33,800 bases of DNA from Candidatus Iainarchaeum sp. (GCA_013154035.1 JAADDH010000074.1:1-33800), one strand, 5' to 3'; numbered from the stretch's first letter, positions 17,126-26,535 are shown. Notes: generated from the sequence alone by a model not told the origin. Translations and numbers: made by a program.

Positions 17126-20100
17126 TTCTCCTGCTTGCCGTTCCGTCGGCCCACGCTCTCTGTGGCGTGAGTCAGATCCCCCTATCTCAGTATAACCGCT
17201 TTGAAGTCGCGATCCACGATTCCAATGGGGCCATCGATTTCAACACGCTCCGCTCGCTCTTTCCTGCAAAGGTATCGAAACTCGACGTTAATTCGACGGT
17301 AATCGCAGACCCGTCCATGAAGAGCTACTACGTGGATGATTTCAATGGTTACGCGGCGGATCCCAAGACATCCGACCTCTTTATTAACCGATCCACATCG
17401 AAGGGTGCCCCCTTTCTTATCGCGGGCGTTGTTGCTTCCGAAATGCGCATCGCGAAAGACACGCCCAATGGTCCTGGATATGGGGAGATGCTTCACGAGC
17501 ACTATACGGGGCGTGCTGAAACGTCTGTATGGAACGTGCAAGGCATGAAGACTGCAGCTTCTGCCATGTATGATAACTTTAAGCTCCTCACGGGCATGGA
17601 ATCCATTCTCAGCCACTCGCCGCGCATAGTCAACGTGCTGCGTTCAGGGGATTTTAACGTCGTTATTGTCTGCGCATCGAATATTTGTAATCAGGAGGTT
17701 TATTCGCTCTTTACGAAGTATTTGAACATAGGGACGAGCTCGGAAATGTTTGCAGAGTTCGGAATTACGTCCATGTGGAACAAGGTTCTGCCATCTTCGT
17801 TCAAGCGTAGTGTCCGTGCAACTGCGCTGAAGATAAAGAGCACGACGCCTGTGTCCAAATTCATTGACAAGTGGAATGTCCTTGCTGAGCATGTTCCTGG
17901 CGTGCGCAAGATCGAGACGTTCCAAGATCAGATCATGAACGACGTTGCCAAGCAGTCCGATGATGTGAAGCAGGCGTATGTTCAGTGTTTGCTCACGAAC
18001 AAGTGCAGCGGGTTGGAGGATGCTAAGATTCTGGAGAAGCTAACGCCGGAGCAAAAGGCCCGCCTTGCCCGCGCTTTGACTGAATCTTCGGTGGCCCTGG
18101 AGGATCTTTCTAAGGTGCTCTCCTCTCCCGAGGTGCGCGCTCATCTAGATGATGCTTTGCGCGCCATGTCTCCCACCCAGCGAGAGCAGACTGTGGTGGC
18201 CCTTAAGACGTATGATTCTCTTGCTTCCGGGCTGGACGATGCTGCTCGACAGCAGTTGGATGATATTCTGGAGCGTGCGGCGAAGGGAGAGCCCGTTGAC
18301 GACCTGGTAAAGGAGTTTGCCGAGAAGTATGGCGCGCGCCGCCAGACCTTTGCAGCTCTGCAGAAGGCTCTCTTCTCCCAAGACGTGATGGAGCGGTTGA
18401 GCCCGAGTTATCGCGAGATCCTGAATCTTGCTAAGAAGACGGGCGCCTCGGAGAGCGCGGTTTACAAGGGGCTGGACGACGTCCTTCGTGCTGCAGCTGA
18501 AGGCAAGGCAGATCCTAATACGCTTGTCGCAATCTTCATGAAGGATACTGGGATTCCCAACAGTCCCGAGCTAAAGTCTGCGATCGAATCACTGGTTAGT
18601 AATGCGAAGTCTACGGGCTTCCTCCAGGACTACGTGACCGCATCCCAGATGCTCGGAGAGAGTGGCAGCCTCCGTCTCCAGCAAATACTTGCTGGCACAT
18701 ATACTGGCGAGCTCTCGCAATCTCAGGCCATCGCATCTCTTCAGGCGCTCACATCCAAGCCGCTTAATGCTGGCGCGATTCAGGCGCTTCTCCAAAATCC
18801 TGAAGAGGTAAAGAACCTCGTTGCGCTCCGCGATTTCTATTCGGCTCTTCAGTCTGCGGATCACGGGAGTTTGGAGATTATAGCGAAACAGTTGGAGGGT
18901 GCTGGATATCCAGATCTTGCGAAGGCCCTGACTGCCAAGGATTTCACTACTTTCGCCGACACTCTTTCCAACATGCCCGATGAGGACTGGACATATCTAC
19001 GTAGTTTCTTCGCCAACGCACGGAGCACGTCTGCCGATGTCCAGCGGGCATCAACTGAGCTCCAGAAGATCGCCCCCCTCGACTTTGGTTTGGCCGGTGC
19101 TACCCGCGAGTGGACCGCTGATCTCCTCCAGGACGGTGCGCTTCGGCGAGTTTTCAAGGAAGGCGTTGTGGTTCCTGGTTTGATGTATATTGTGCGCTCG
19201 GGCTTCCTCCAGACGAGTCAGCAGATTCCCGGCGCGGTTGTGGGGTTCTCAAACCTGGGTGCGCTTGCAGGGCCTTATCACGTTCCAAAGGAGTGGAAAT
19301 TTACGCGCATTGCCCCGACGGAGGGTCAAATGGGCGATGATGCCTTTGTGGACATCCTCATCGGCGGCGGTTCGGATCCCGGAGATTTCTTCAAGACTGT
19401 GCTAAGCATCTTCCCCTGGAGCATGCTGGAGGACACCGTGTTCCACGGCCATCAACCAGGAATCATGTCTGCTTTCGTTGTGGGCAAGCAGCAGGAGCGC
19501 ATGTACGAGATGGGCCCATCGCTTGTGAGCCTTGCCGTCGCTGAGAAGTCCTGCCCCACATGCACACTCTCCTCGCTTGGTAACGGCCACTTTGTTTTCT
19601 CCGCGCAGGGTGCGTCGGTTACCGGTTCTGTCGTTGAGGCTCAGCGGGATAACATCGGCGCGACATCCATCGTGTTTGCCCACCACGATAATATAGACTT
19701 CGGTGACGCATCTGTGGATATTGCCAAGGCTGCTACGGACGGCGAGGCGTGCGAGCAGAAGTGTACCGTCGTTCGCTCGCTGAGGAAGTTGTCCGGGAAT
19801 CTCCTTGGTGATCCGACACGTGCCGCCTTTGTGGCGACTTTCTTGGAGAGTCTCGGGTATACTGCCTTTGGCCCAGGCTTCCTTGTGTTCGATATGCCGA
19901 TACAGATGAAGCTCTATGGGGGTTGCCACGACTGTGTTGATACTTGGGGCGGATATTACATCCACTCTTTTGTCCCCTACGTTAAGCAGTCTGACGAGAC
20001 GTCCATTCTTGCGAACAACCCGTCCGCGTCAATAACCGATGCGATCCACCGCCTGATCCCAGTTGCATCTCTTGGGAGCCTCGGGAACGAACTGAATAAA

Positions 20101-21534
20101 TTTGCATCCAAGTTGAAGGCGAATGAGCTGGAGAAGGGTGCCCCTTACGTGGATTTCTACCTGAACAACTTTGATAGTGGGGAGCTGCTCTTCACAAAGC
20201 TCGTATCCGTTGTTATGGGTCCCGGAGAGCAGATGCCCAGCAAATACAGCGAGCAGGGTTCGATAGTTCTTGGCAAGGGTGGTCACCGCCTTGTGATCAA
20301 CACGAAGAACGGAACGGTATCCATGGATGGCAATACGCTCATATCTGCTCCAGACCACGTGCGGCTCTACAGTGTGGATCCAGAGGTGCCGGGCATTGTT
20401 ATTCCCGCCACTCTTGTGGTCACGTCCTTTGCACACTCCCCTGCGATTACAGCACACTCACGAGCGGACTACAGCTTTGATGACAATGCTTTCATCTCCT
20501 GCGTTAAGTCTCATTTTGCCGATCTTAATGCAGGGGATATCACGTTGAAGGAGGCATTCGGGGATATCATCGAGGTGCACACGACTACGGGGCAGATCGC
20601 ATTCGGCAAGACCGGGTCGACAGCCACTACGCAGGGGTGGTCCGGGAAGATGTCCGTGGTGGACGTTGACGGTGCCGACAAATCCTACGCTGTCGAGGGC
20701 GATGCTGTTGATTTCGGTATTGAGGGCAACGAGCTGACACTGAAGACGAACCACAAAGTGCTCGGCATGCTGGACAGCGTTGTGTTCCAGAACGGCGTTA
20801 TTATACGCAAGGGGAACTACCTCCTTGTTTGGCGTAAGTGGCTCGTCCGTGTTGTTGCACAGGACATCGGTCGCGTTGATATGATTCCGAATGAGAAAAA
20901 CGGAACGGTGCTCCCGCAGTTTGTTCCCAAGCCTGATGCCAGCCCCCAGACTAAGCAGGACGTCAAGCGTCTCAACGAACTGATAAAGCAGATGGGTGGA
21001 ATTACCGCCGTGGATGCGCAGCATGGCTACTTCCAGCTCTTTGACAAGAATGGGCAGTTATGGATGCGATACTACGACGCGGATACCAACAAATTCGTGG
21101 AAGCACCCGTTACCGGAATGCACCAGGATCCCAATGATCCCAGCACGTTCATTGTGGATACGCCCAAGGGTCAGTATCGCGTCTCCCTTCCAATTGATTC
21201 CAACGGGGCTGTGCACCTAAAGATCGACGGGAAGGATCTGGGGATTGTGACGAGAATGCAGGGCCCGAACGGCGCGCTCATATACGATCCCAACAACGGT
21301 ACGTGGTCTTTGCTCAATGGGCTTATTGCGGGACTGAGCAAGGCTTTCAGCAACGGCATAAAGATCTCATTTAACGGAGCGGGCTATGCGAATATGACTC
21401 CGGCGAACTATTCCAACATATACAGGAATATTTCCCCAATGAGCCACTCGGGAATCAGCCTGCCCTTGTTGGATGGTTGGGAGGTTGCAGCGCTGCTCGT
21501 TGCGCTGGCGGCGGTGTATGCAATTACCCGATAA
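17095..21534 (+). CDS. Large secreted/surface protein (1479 aa) with signal peptide, helical-repeat middle, beta-rich C-terminal part and C-terminal TM helix
   Basis: MERSPLAWLVILLLAVPSAHALCGVSQ signal peptide; CPTC, CHDC and other paired cysteines; C-terminus LPLLDGWEVAALLVALAAVYAITR*. Confidence 0.9.
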   Translation: MERSPLAWLVILLLAVPSAHALCGVSQIPLSQYNRFEVAIHDSNGAIDFNTLRSLFPAKVSKLDVNSTVIADPSMKSYYVDDFNGYAADPKTSDLFINRSTSKGAPFLIAGVVASEMRIAKDTPNGPGYGEMLHEHYTGRAETSVWNVQGMKTAASAMYDNFKLLTGMESILSHSPRIVNVLRSGDFNVVIVCASNICNQEVYSLFTKYLNIGTSSEMFAEFGITSMWNKVLPSSFKRSVRATALKIKSTTPVSKFIDKWNVLAEHVPGVRKIETFQDQIMNDVAKQSDDVKQAYVQCLLTNKCSGLEDAKILEKLTPEQKARLARALTESSVALEDLSKVLSSPEVRAHLDDALRAMSPTQREQTVVALKTYDSLASGLDDAARQQLDDILERAAKGEPVDDLVKEFAEKYGARRQTFAALQKALFSQDVMERLSPSYREILNLAKKTGASESAVYKGLDDVLRAAAEGKADPNTLVAIFMKDTGIPNSPELKSAIESLVSNAKSTGFLQDYVTASQMLGESGSLRLQQILAGTYTGELSQSQAIASLQALTSKPLNAGAIQALLQNPEEVKNLVALRDFYSALQSADHGSLEIIAKQLEGAGYPDLAKALTAKDFTTFADTLSNMPDEDWTYLRSFFANARSTSADVQRASTELQKIAPLDFGLAGATREWTADLLQDGALRRVFKEGVVVPGLMYIVRSGFLQTSQQIPGAVVGFSNLGALAGPYHVPKEWKFTRIAPTEGQMGDDAFVDILIGGGSDPGDFFKTVLSIFPWSMLEDTVFHGHQPGIMSAFVVGKQQERMYEMGPSLVSLAVAEKSCPTCTLSSLGNGHFVFSAQGASVTGSVVEAQRDNIGATSIVFAHHDNIDFGDASVDIAKAATDGEACEQKCTVVRSLRKLSGNLLGDPTRAAFVATFLESLGYTAFGPGFLVFDMPIQMKLYGGCHDCVDTWGGYYIHSFVPYVKQSDETSILANNPSASITDAIHRLIPVASLGSLGNELNKFASKLKANELEKGAPYVDFYLNNFDSGELLFTKLVSVVMGPGEQMPSKYSEQGSIVLGKGGHRLVINTKNGTVSMDGNTLISAPDHVRLYSVDPEVPGIVIPATLVVTSFAHSPAITAHSRADYSFDDNAFISCVKSHFADLNAGDITLKEAFGDIIEVHTTTGQIAFGKTGSTATTQGWSGKMSVVDVDGADKSYAVEGDAVDFGIEGNELTLKTNHKVLGMLDSVVFQNGVIIRKGNYLLVWRKWLVRVVAQDIGRVDMIPNEKNGTVLPQFVPKPDASPQTKQDVKRLNELIKQMGGITAVDAQHGYFQLFDKNGQLWMRYYDADTNKFVEAPVTGMHQDPNDPSTFIVDTPKGQYRVSLPIDSNGAVHLKIDGKDLGIVTRMQGPNGALIYDPNNGTWSLLNGLIAGLSKAFSNGIKISFNGAGYANMTPANYSNIYRNISPMSHSGISLPLLDGWEVAALLVALAAVYAITR

Positions 21535-21892
21535 TAATGTGCTCAGAGCGTCGAATCGTGGCTTGGGGGATTTCCCCACCGTTTATTTCCTCAATCTCTC
21601 CTATTGCACTGAACTCCAGCCGTAGTCTGGCTCGCGTGATTTCCTTTTCATCGCCGAAGTGGTTTGCGGATACCCTGCTTTCTCCAATGTCCTTCTGGAC
21701 GATTCTCGCGACTATTCCGATCGTTCCTCTCGCCAGATCTTCGTAGTATTCGTGCGTGATGAATATTTCGTCCCCCTCTTCGCATGCCCTTGCCGCGCGC
21801 ACGTTTCTACAGGATACGAGCTCCACTGTAACGCTGCCCCTTGTGCGCAGTCTTCGTAGCACCTCTTCCTTTATGGATGAGATTACGCGCAT
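21524..21892 (-). CDS. Conserved-looking hypothetical protein, 122 aa
   Basis: MRVISSIKEEVLRRLRTRGSVTVELVSCRNVRAARACEEGDEIFITHEYYEDLARGTIGIVARIVQKD...; ATG 21892 preferred over the longer ORF because it directly follows the PAC2 gene. Confidence 0.7.
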   Translation of the reverse strand: MRVISSIKEEVLRRLRTRGSVTVELVSCRNVRAARACEEGDEIFITHEYYEDLARGTIGIVARIVQKDIGESRVSANHFGDEKEITRARLRLEFSAIGEIEEINGGEIPQATIRRSEHIIIG

Positions 21893-21896
21893 TTGA

Positions 21897-22592
21897 TCAC
21901 CCGTACATTGTACTTGCAGCCTTGCTGTGCTGCATAACGGAAGATACGTCCTTTTCAATTGCTTTTGCCCGCTCTAGCAGGGAGTCATAGTTTACATCGA
22001 GTTCGAGCATCATGTCTAGCATCTGTATTATCTCCGCCGCAGCCCGGAAATCTTCTTTTGCGTGGAGTGTTCCCAACAGCAGAAGGACCGGCACGCCCTC
22101 TGCCCTTCCGCTGACGAGTAGCGATGCAGATATGCCTGTCGTGACCCCCTTTGGAACTGGCTTGATGCCGTATTCATCAAGTGTTCTCAGGAGTGTGTCT
22201 TGCGATACAACCCCGTATATATCATCCTGGCCGGCGCTCGGCATGAGCACGCCCGCAATCGAGATTATCTGCTTTATCCCCGCCTTTTTAGCGTATTTCA
22301 CCAGTTCTGTTCCGAGCTCCTTTGCAGAACCCTCCTTGAACATGATTTCCGAGAGAATTACGGCAACTTTCTTCTTGGGGTCGGCGTATATGCGCACAGG
22401 GGATTCTGCAACTCCGTTGGCTATTGCGGATACTGCTGGGAATGTATCTGAGGTTACGTGGCCCACTATTTTCATATTTCGCGTTTCCACGATGTGCTTC
22501 GCCACGATCGGACCGACCACGCCGATTCCGGGGAACCCTGCAATGAGCGTATATCCTTTCAGACTGCCCTTCACACGAATATCTACTGTCAC
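21897..22592 (-). CDS. PAC2-family protein (archaeal proteasome-assembly-chaperone-like)
   Basis: MTVDIRVKGSLKGYTLIAGFPGIGVVGPIVAKHIVETRNMKIVGHVTSDTFPAVSAIANGVAESPVRIY...; characteristic GFPGIGVVGPIV and C-terminal helix. Confidence 0.88.
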   Translation of the reverse strand: MTVDIRVKGSLKGYTLIAGFPGIGVVGPIVAKHIVETRNMKIVGHVTSDTFPAVSAIANGVAESPVRIYADPKKKVAVILSEIMFKEGSAKELGTELVKYAKKAGIKQIISIAGVLMPSAGQDDIYGVVSQDTLLRTLDEYGIKPVPKGVTTGISASLLVSGRAEGVPVLLLLGTLHAKEDFRAAAEIIQMLDMMLELDVNYDSLLERAKAIEKDVSSVMQHSKAASTMYG

Positions 22593-22619
22593 CTTGGAAA
22601 TATGCTGTGGTTATTTTTA

Positions 22620-23306
22620 TTACATGCCCATTGCGATGGCGTAGCTGGTTAGCCCCATCCCCGTTAGCACCGCGGCGTAGTATAGCGCGTGTTTCATTCT
22701 ACCGTCGAGAAGCGCGAGAAACACCGCGGATTCCACCGCCAGGATAACGATGTATGGCAGTATACTCGTACGTATCGCCGCAGATATTGGGTTCCATACT
22801 GTTGGGTCCACCTTTGCAGCCATTCTCGCAGATATTCCGAGAAGTGCGGGTACAAACACGCCTGCAGATAGCAGAACGTTGTAGCGCTGTAGTGCTAGCC
22901 CCGCTCGCCGCTGCCTATCCATGTCCACGACCGCTTCGATGTCCTCCGCGGTTTTTCGTATAATCCTGTTCCAATCTGCTCCGCTTTCGTATCCTGCGAT
23001 GATCATCTGGATCGCGTGCTCGAGTAGTGCTGTTGTTCCCTCCGCGGCAGATCTCAGCGCCCTATCCGGTGGAATCCCCCTGTCGATCAGTCTCTTTGCC
23101 TTTTTGAAAACGTCGGAGACTGGCCCGTATCCGTGCGAGAGTTGGTCTGCAACGTCCCTCAATCCATGTATTGGCAGCGTTGAAAGCTCCAATAGTGCTA
23201 TGGGAAGGATTTCATTTATTTTTGCTCGCCTCTGCTCCCGCAGGTAGTCTCTGCCGATGGGAATGGTGATGAGCGCCACGAGCAATATTATGTATACGAT
23301 CTCCAT
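22620..23306 (-). CDS. GspF/TadC-like T2SF-domain membrane protein
   Basis: ILPIALLELSTLPIHGLRDVADQLSHGYGPVSDVFKKAKRLIDRGIPPDRALRSAAEGTT..., flanked by TM helices; downstream of a second T2SF gene and an ATPase. Confidence 0.8.
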   Translation of the reverse strand: MEIVYIILLVALITIPIGRDYLREQRRAKINEILPIALLELSTLPIHGLRDVADQLSHGYGPVSDVFKKAKRLIDRGIPPDRALRSAAEGTTALLEHAIQMIIAGYESGADWNRIIRKTAEDIEAVVDMDRQRRAGLALQRYNVLLSAGVFVPALLGISARMAAKVDPTVWNPISAAIRTSILPYIVILAVESAVFLALLDGRMKHALYYAAVLTGMGLTSYAIAMGM

Positions 23307-23309
23307 GCC

Positions 23310-24062
23310 CTATCGCCTCATGTATGCGGGTATTCGCGTGTATATGTATGCGAGTGACAGTCCGCTAGCGATGGGAAACGCCCCTAGAAACAGCATCTGG
23401 ACGTCTCCGGTACTCATTTCCATATCCAGTATTGTCGATCCTATCATCACATACATTGCGAAGAGCGCGGGAACCAGTGCAGCCACCGCGACGAATATGA
23501 GCGTGAACATGGTCAGTTCCGATGAGAATTTCTTGCTTTCCGCTTTATGTATTGTGATGAGCTCATCCGCCATTTTCTTCAGTGCCGTTGCTTCAGACCC
23601 GCTTTGATAGAGTATTGCTATGTGCAAAAAAGCTCGCCGCACGATGTCTGATGCGTATCCTTCCCCCATTGATTTTAATGCTCTATCCAATGGGATTCCG
23701 CGGCTGTACAGTTTCAAAGCTCTACTGATGTCTGCGCCCAGCGTTTTGGATAGGTGTGCTGCGTCTCTAAGAGCCGTGTGGAACTCAATTCCCGCTTCTA
23801 CCTCCGATGCGATACTCCGTAGCACGTATGGGAGATCTGCCTCTGCCCTTTCTGCGCGGATCTTTGCGGCAATTGCTGGTGCGTATAGCCCGGCCGCAGC
23901 CACTACGATTCCGATTGCAATTGCGGTTAGTGCCGTAGCCCCCGATGCAGCCGCTGCGATTGCTGCGCTGGCACCCAGGGTTGCTGTAGCTGTTACGAAC
24001 TCTTTCTCGGATATGTGCCAGATCCACCCGGACAGTACTAGATATCTGTGGATCGTCTCCAC
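23310..24062 (-). CDS. GspF/TadB-TadC-like T2SF-domain membrane protein
   Basis: LPYVLRSIASEVEAGIEFHTALRDAAHLSKTLGADISRALKLYSRGIPLDRALKSMGEGYASDIVRRAF...; overlaps the ATPase gene. Confidence 0.83.
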   Translation of the reverse strand: METIHRYLVLSGWIWHISEKEFVTATATLGASAAIAAAASGATALTAIAIGIVVAAAGLYAPAIAAKIRAERAEADLPYVLRSIASEVEAGIEFHTALRDAAHLSKTLGADISRALKLYSRGIPLDRALKSMGEGYASDIVRRAFLHIAILYQSGSEATALKKMADELITIHKAESKKFSSELTMFTLIFVAVAALVPALFAMYVMIGSTILDMEMSTGDVQMLFLGAFPIASGLSLAYIYTRIPAYMRR

Positions 24063-25564
24063 GTCTCCACCTCTTTCGCGTATTCTTCTATGCTTGCCGC
24101 GCGAATCTTCCTAACTGCAGCGACCCTTTGCTCTATTTCCTGCTGGTTTGGCTGATTTCCCCTGATTTCTATTTCCGTGATTCTGCGCACCTCTTTGCCA
24201 CCTTGCCGCAGCCTGCGCTGTATTACAATTACGTCGAGGGCGTTGAGGTCCTCTTCTGGTATGCCCATACTTCTTATTCTGTTTTCTGTCTCTTGCACGG
24301 TCCTTCCGTGCATTGTTGCGTAAGACCCCCTTCCTTGCCCTGCCAGCATCGTGTCGAAGAGTGCGCGCATCTCATTAGGTCGCCTTACTTCCCCCACAAC
24401 TACGCGGTCCGGTCGCATTCTGAGTGTATCGTATACAAGCTCCTGCATGCTCGTGTTTTCGTCGGGTATTAGACGCACCCTATGGGGATGGGGGATCCAT
24501 ATTTCCGGCGTTTCCTCCACGAGGATTATGCGCTCGTCAAGAGGAATGAATGCCATCACTGCGTTCAGTGTTGTGGTTTTACCAGATCCTGTATTGCCTG
24601 CTATTATTATGTTTAGATCGTGATCTATTGCCCACCACAGCTTTGCAATATCTTCTGGAGTGGCCGTGTTCGTGCGGAGCAAATCCCACGGTGTCCAACG
24701 CCTCTCTGTGAACCGTCTTATCGTTAGTGCGTGGCCTTCACGTGACAGGGGCGGAATCACTGCGTGCAACCTCGATCCATCTGGCAGCGTTGCATTAACC
24801 CTTGGTGTTTTGAGCGTTATCCTGCGCCCCATGCTTGCGGCGTACTTGTTTACAATGTACTTAAAGTATTCTTCCGTCCAAAACGCGAGGTTCGTTGTTT
24901 TCCATCCCTCCCCGCGTATGTATATGCGTATGGGCTCCTTGAGCCGCACGGTGGCTATCTCTTCGATCTCCAGATCCTGCAAAAAGTCTAGGGGTCCGTA
25001 GCCCTCATACGTCCGTTTTATCCACCACATTACCCTTTGTTTTGTATCATCAGCTATTTCTCCGTATTCGTACTCCAGCCCTGCGAGTATCTCATCCCAT
25101 GTGAACTCGCCCTTCGTGCTCTGGTATCGCTCAACTACTTCCTTGAGTATTGCAGCGTCGCTCATCCGTATTTCTTCTGTTACTACCTTGTATTCTCCCC
25201 CTTCTAGCACTGCCCAGCCGATAACGTTCCAGATTTTGTTTAATTCGCTTTTACTATACTTTATTCTTGCCAGACCTGCCAGTACGCACTGCGGTTCGTC
25301 AAAGAGGGCGAGGCATAGATCACATTTGAATGCTTTTCCCGCTTTGATCTCTATTGCGCCGTATGGACAAGCCCCCACGCATTTCCCGCAACCGTCGCAT
25401 TTGTCGTAATCTATTGCTAGTATTCCGTCGGACACCTCGTATATTGCTCCTTTCGGGCAGGCTTGCACGCACGGCGCGTCTTTTGGGTCGCAGTGCATGC
25501 ATTTGGACTCAGTGAGCTCGTATGGGCAGATTTTTGACAGGTCCGCCTTTGCCTCAATCTTCAT
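24038..25564 (-). CDS. Fusion protein: N-terminal polyferredoxin (HycB/DmsB-like 4Fe-4S) module plus type II/IV secretion ATPase (TadA/FlaI-like)
   Basis: KCMHCDPKDAPCVQACPKGAI...KCDGCGKCVGACPYGAI...KCDLCLALFDEPQCV, then Walker A IAGNTGSGKTTTLN, ILVEETPEI, LRMRPDRVVVGEVRRPNEMRALFDTMLAGQGRGSYATMHGRT. ORF can start at 25612; ATG 25564 (MKIEAKADLSKICPYE) preferred. Confidence 0.93.
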   Translation of the reverse strand: MKIEAKADLSKICPYELTESKCMHCDPKDAPCVQACPKGAIYEVSDGILAIDYDKCDGCGKCVGACPYGAIEIKAGKAFKCDLCLALFDEPQCVLAGLARIKYSKSELNKIWNVIGWAVLEGGEYKVVTEEIRMSDAAILKEVVERYQSTKGEFTWDEILAGLEYEYGEIADDTKQRVMWWIKRTYEGYGPLDFLQDLEIEEIATVRLKEPIRIYIRGEGWKTTNLAFWTEEYFKYIVNKYAASMGRRITLKTPRVNATLPDGSRLHAVIPPLSREGHALTIRRFTERRWTPWDLLRTNTATPEDIAKLWWAIDHDLNIIIAGNTGSGKTTTLNAVMAFIPLDERIILVEETPEIWIPHPHRVRLIPDENTSMQELVYDTLRMRPDRVVVGEVRRPNEMRALFDTMLAGQGRGSYATMHGRTVQETENRIRSMGIPEEDLNALDVIVIQRRLRQGGKEVRRITEIEIRGNQPNQQEIEQRVAAVRKIRAASIEEYAKEVETWRRSTDI

Positions 25565-25883
25565 TCCATACCAACTCGTCGCCGATTCGTATGGGCCAAT
25601 CCGTTCTTGCATCCAGCTCTATGACAGTCTCGCAGTCTACGGGAACTATCGCCCATGGCTGAAGCGTTTTTATTGCTTTGACGCGGTTTTGCTCATCCAG
25701 GCACACGATCAGGATTGGAAAGAAGCAGAAGAATCCGTGGAACGCTTCCCGGCCGACGTGAGGGAATACTAGTGCCCCATCGTATCTCGTTTTGAACATA
25801 AGCCCTGTTGCCCGCTTCCAGAAACTGTCTGCCACTTCCACGTGCTCTACTATTGTCGCTCCATTTGTGCGGTTGACCAGCAC
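25554..25883 (-). CDS. DUF192-family protein
   Basis: VADSFWKRATGLMFKTRYDGALVFP...FHGFFCFFPILIVCLDEQNRVKAIKTLQPWAIVPV..VIELDA; typical DUF192 layout; GTG start at 25883. Confidence 0.85.
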   Translation of the reverse strand: MLVNRTNGATIVEHVEVADSFWKRATGLMFKTRYDGALVFPHVGREAFHGFFCFFPILIVCLDEQNRVKAIKTLQPWAIVPVDCETVIELDARTDWPIRIGDELVWNED

Positions 25884-25913
25884 AATAATATTGGTTTTCC
25901 CTCATTTAAATCC

Positions 25914-26510
25914 GTGCTAGGGGTGCTTTTTGATCTTGACGGAACGCTCATCGATTCGACGGAGGTACACCTATACTCTTTCATGGACGCGCTTGATGCT
26001 TTGGGCATTCCTCGCAAGCCGGGAGTAGCCGAGCGTTTCCGTTCTGAGGTCGGCAGACGCTTTTTAGATATTGTACGTGATCTATATCCCGAACTGGACG
26101 AGCGAACCGTTCAGCAGATCAGACAGAAGAAGTGGGAGTTTACACCGAGGTATTTGGATAGAATAAGAGTGCTTCCGCACGTTTATGAGAGTTTAAACGC
26201 TCTTCATGGTAATTATCCACTCGCGCTCGTTACTTCGGCCTCGCGGCGCTTTGTGCAGTGGGTATTTGGTGCCACCAATCCTTCCCTTGGTATGTATTTC
26301 GACGTGGTTATCACGGCGGAAGATGTCACCCATGGCAAGCCCGATCCCGAACCGTATTTGCTAGCGGCCGAGCGTCTCGGGGTGGATCGAGCGGTGGTCG
26401 TGGGGGATACTGAGTATGACAGGATATCTGCCATACGCGCTGGCTTCTCCTTTGTGCACGCCCGCGAGATGGCGCGTCTCCCAAGCATTGTTGCAGACCT
26501 CGCAAAATAA
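25914..26510 (+). CDS. HAD-superfamily hydrolase (phosphoglycolate phosphatase / beta-PGM-like)
   Basis: MLGVLFDLDGTLIDSTEVH (motif I), ALVTSASRR (motif II), GKPDPEPYLLAAERLG...VVVGDTEYDRISAIRAG (motifs III/IV); GTG start at 25914. Confidence 0.9.
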   Translation: MLGVLFDLDGTLIDSTEVHLYSFMDALDALGIPRKPGVAERFRSEVGRRFLDIVRDLYPELDERTVQQIRQKKWEFTPRYLDRIRVLPHVYESLNALHGNYPLALVTSASRRFVQWVFGATNPSLGMYFDVVITAEDVTHGKPDPEPYLLAAERLGVDRAVVVGDTEYDRISAIRAGFSFVHAREMARLPSIVADLAK

Positions 26511-26518
26511 AAACCTTT

Positions 26519-26533
26519 TTTAACACTGTTAAA
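26519..26533. promoter_or_regulatory. Perfect palindrome TTTAACA-C-TGTTAAA in the sufC promoter; candidate operator
   Basis: Sequence read directly; 2 nt before the GTG at 26536 and downstream of the AT-rich TATA-like element aaaataaaaac. Confidence 0.75.
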
Positions 26534-26535
26534 GC

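Noticed and set aside
6793-25564. Archaellum (flagellum) operon
   Set aside because: No recognisable FlaG/F/H or FlaK genes; the pilin-like proteins do not resemble archaellins, so a T4P-like or secretion-type system is more likely.
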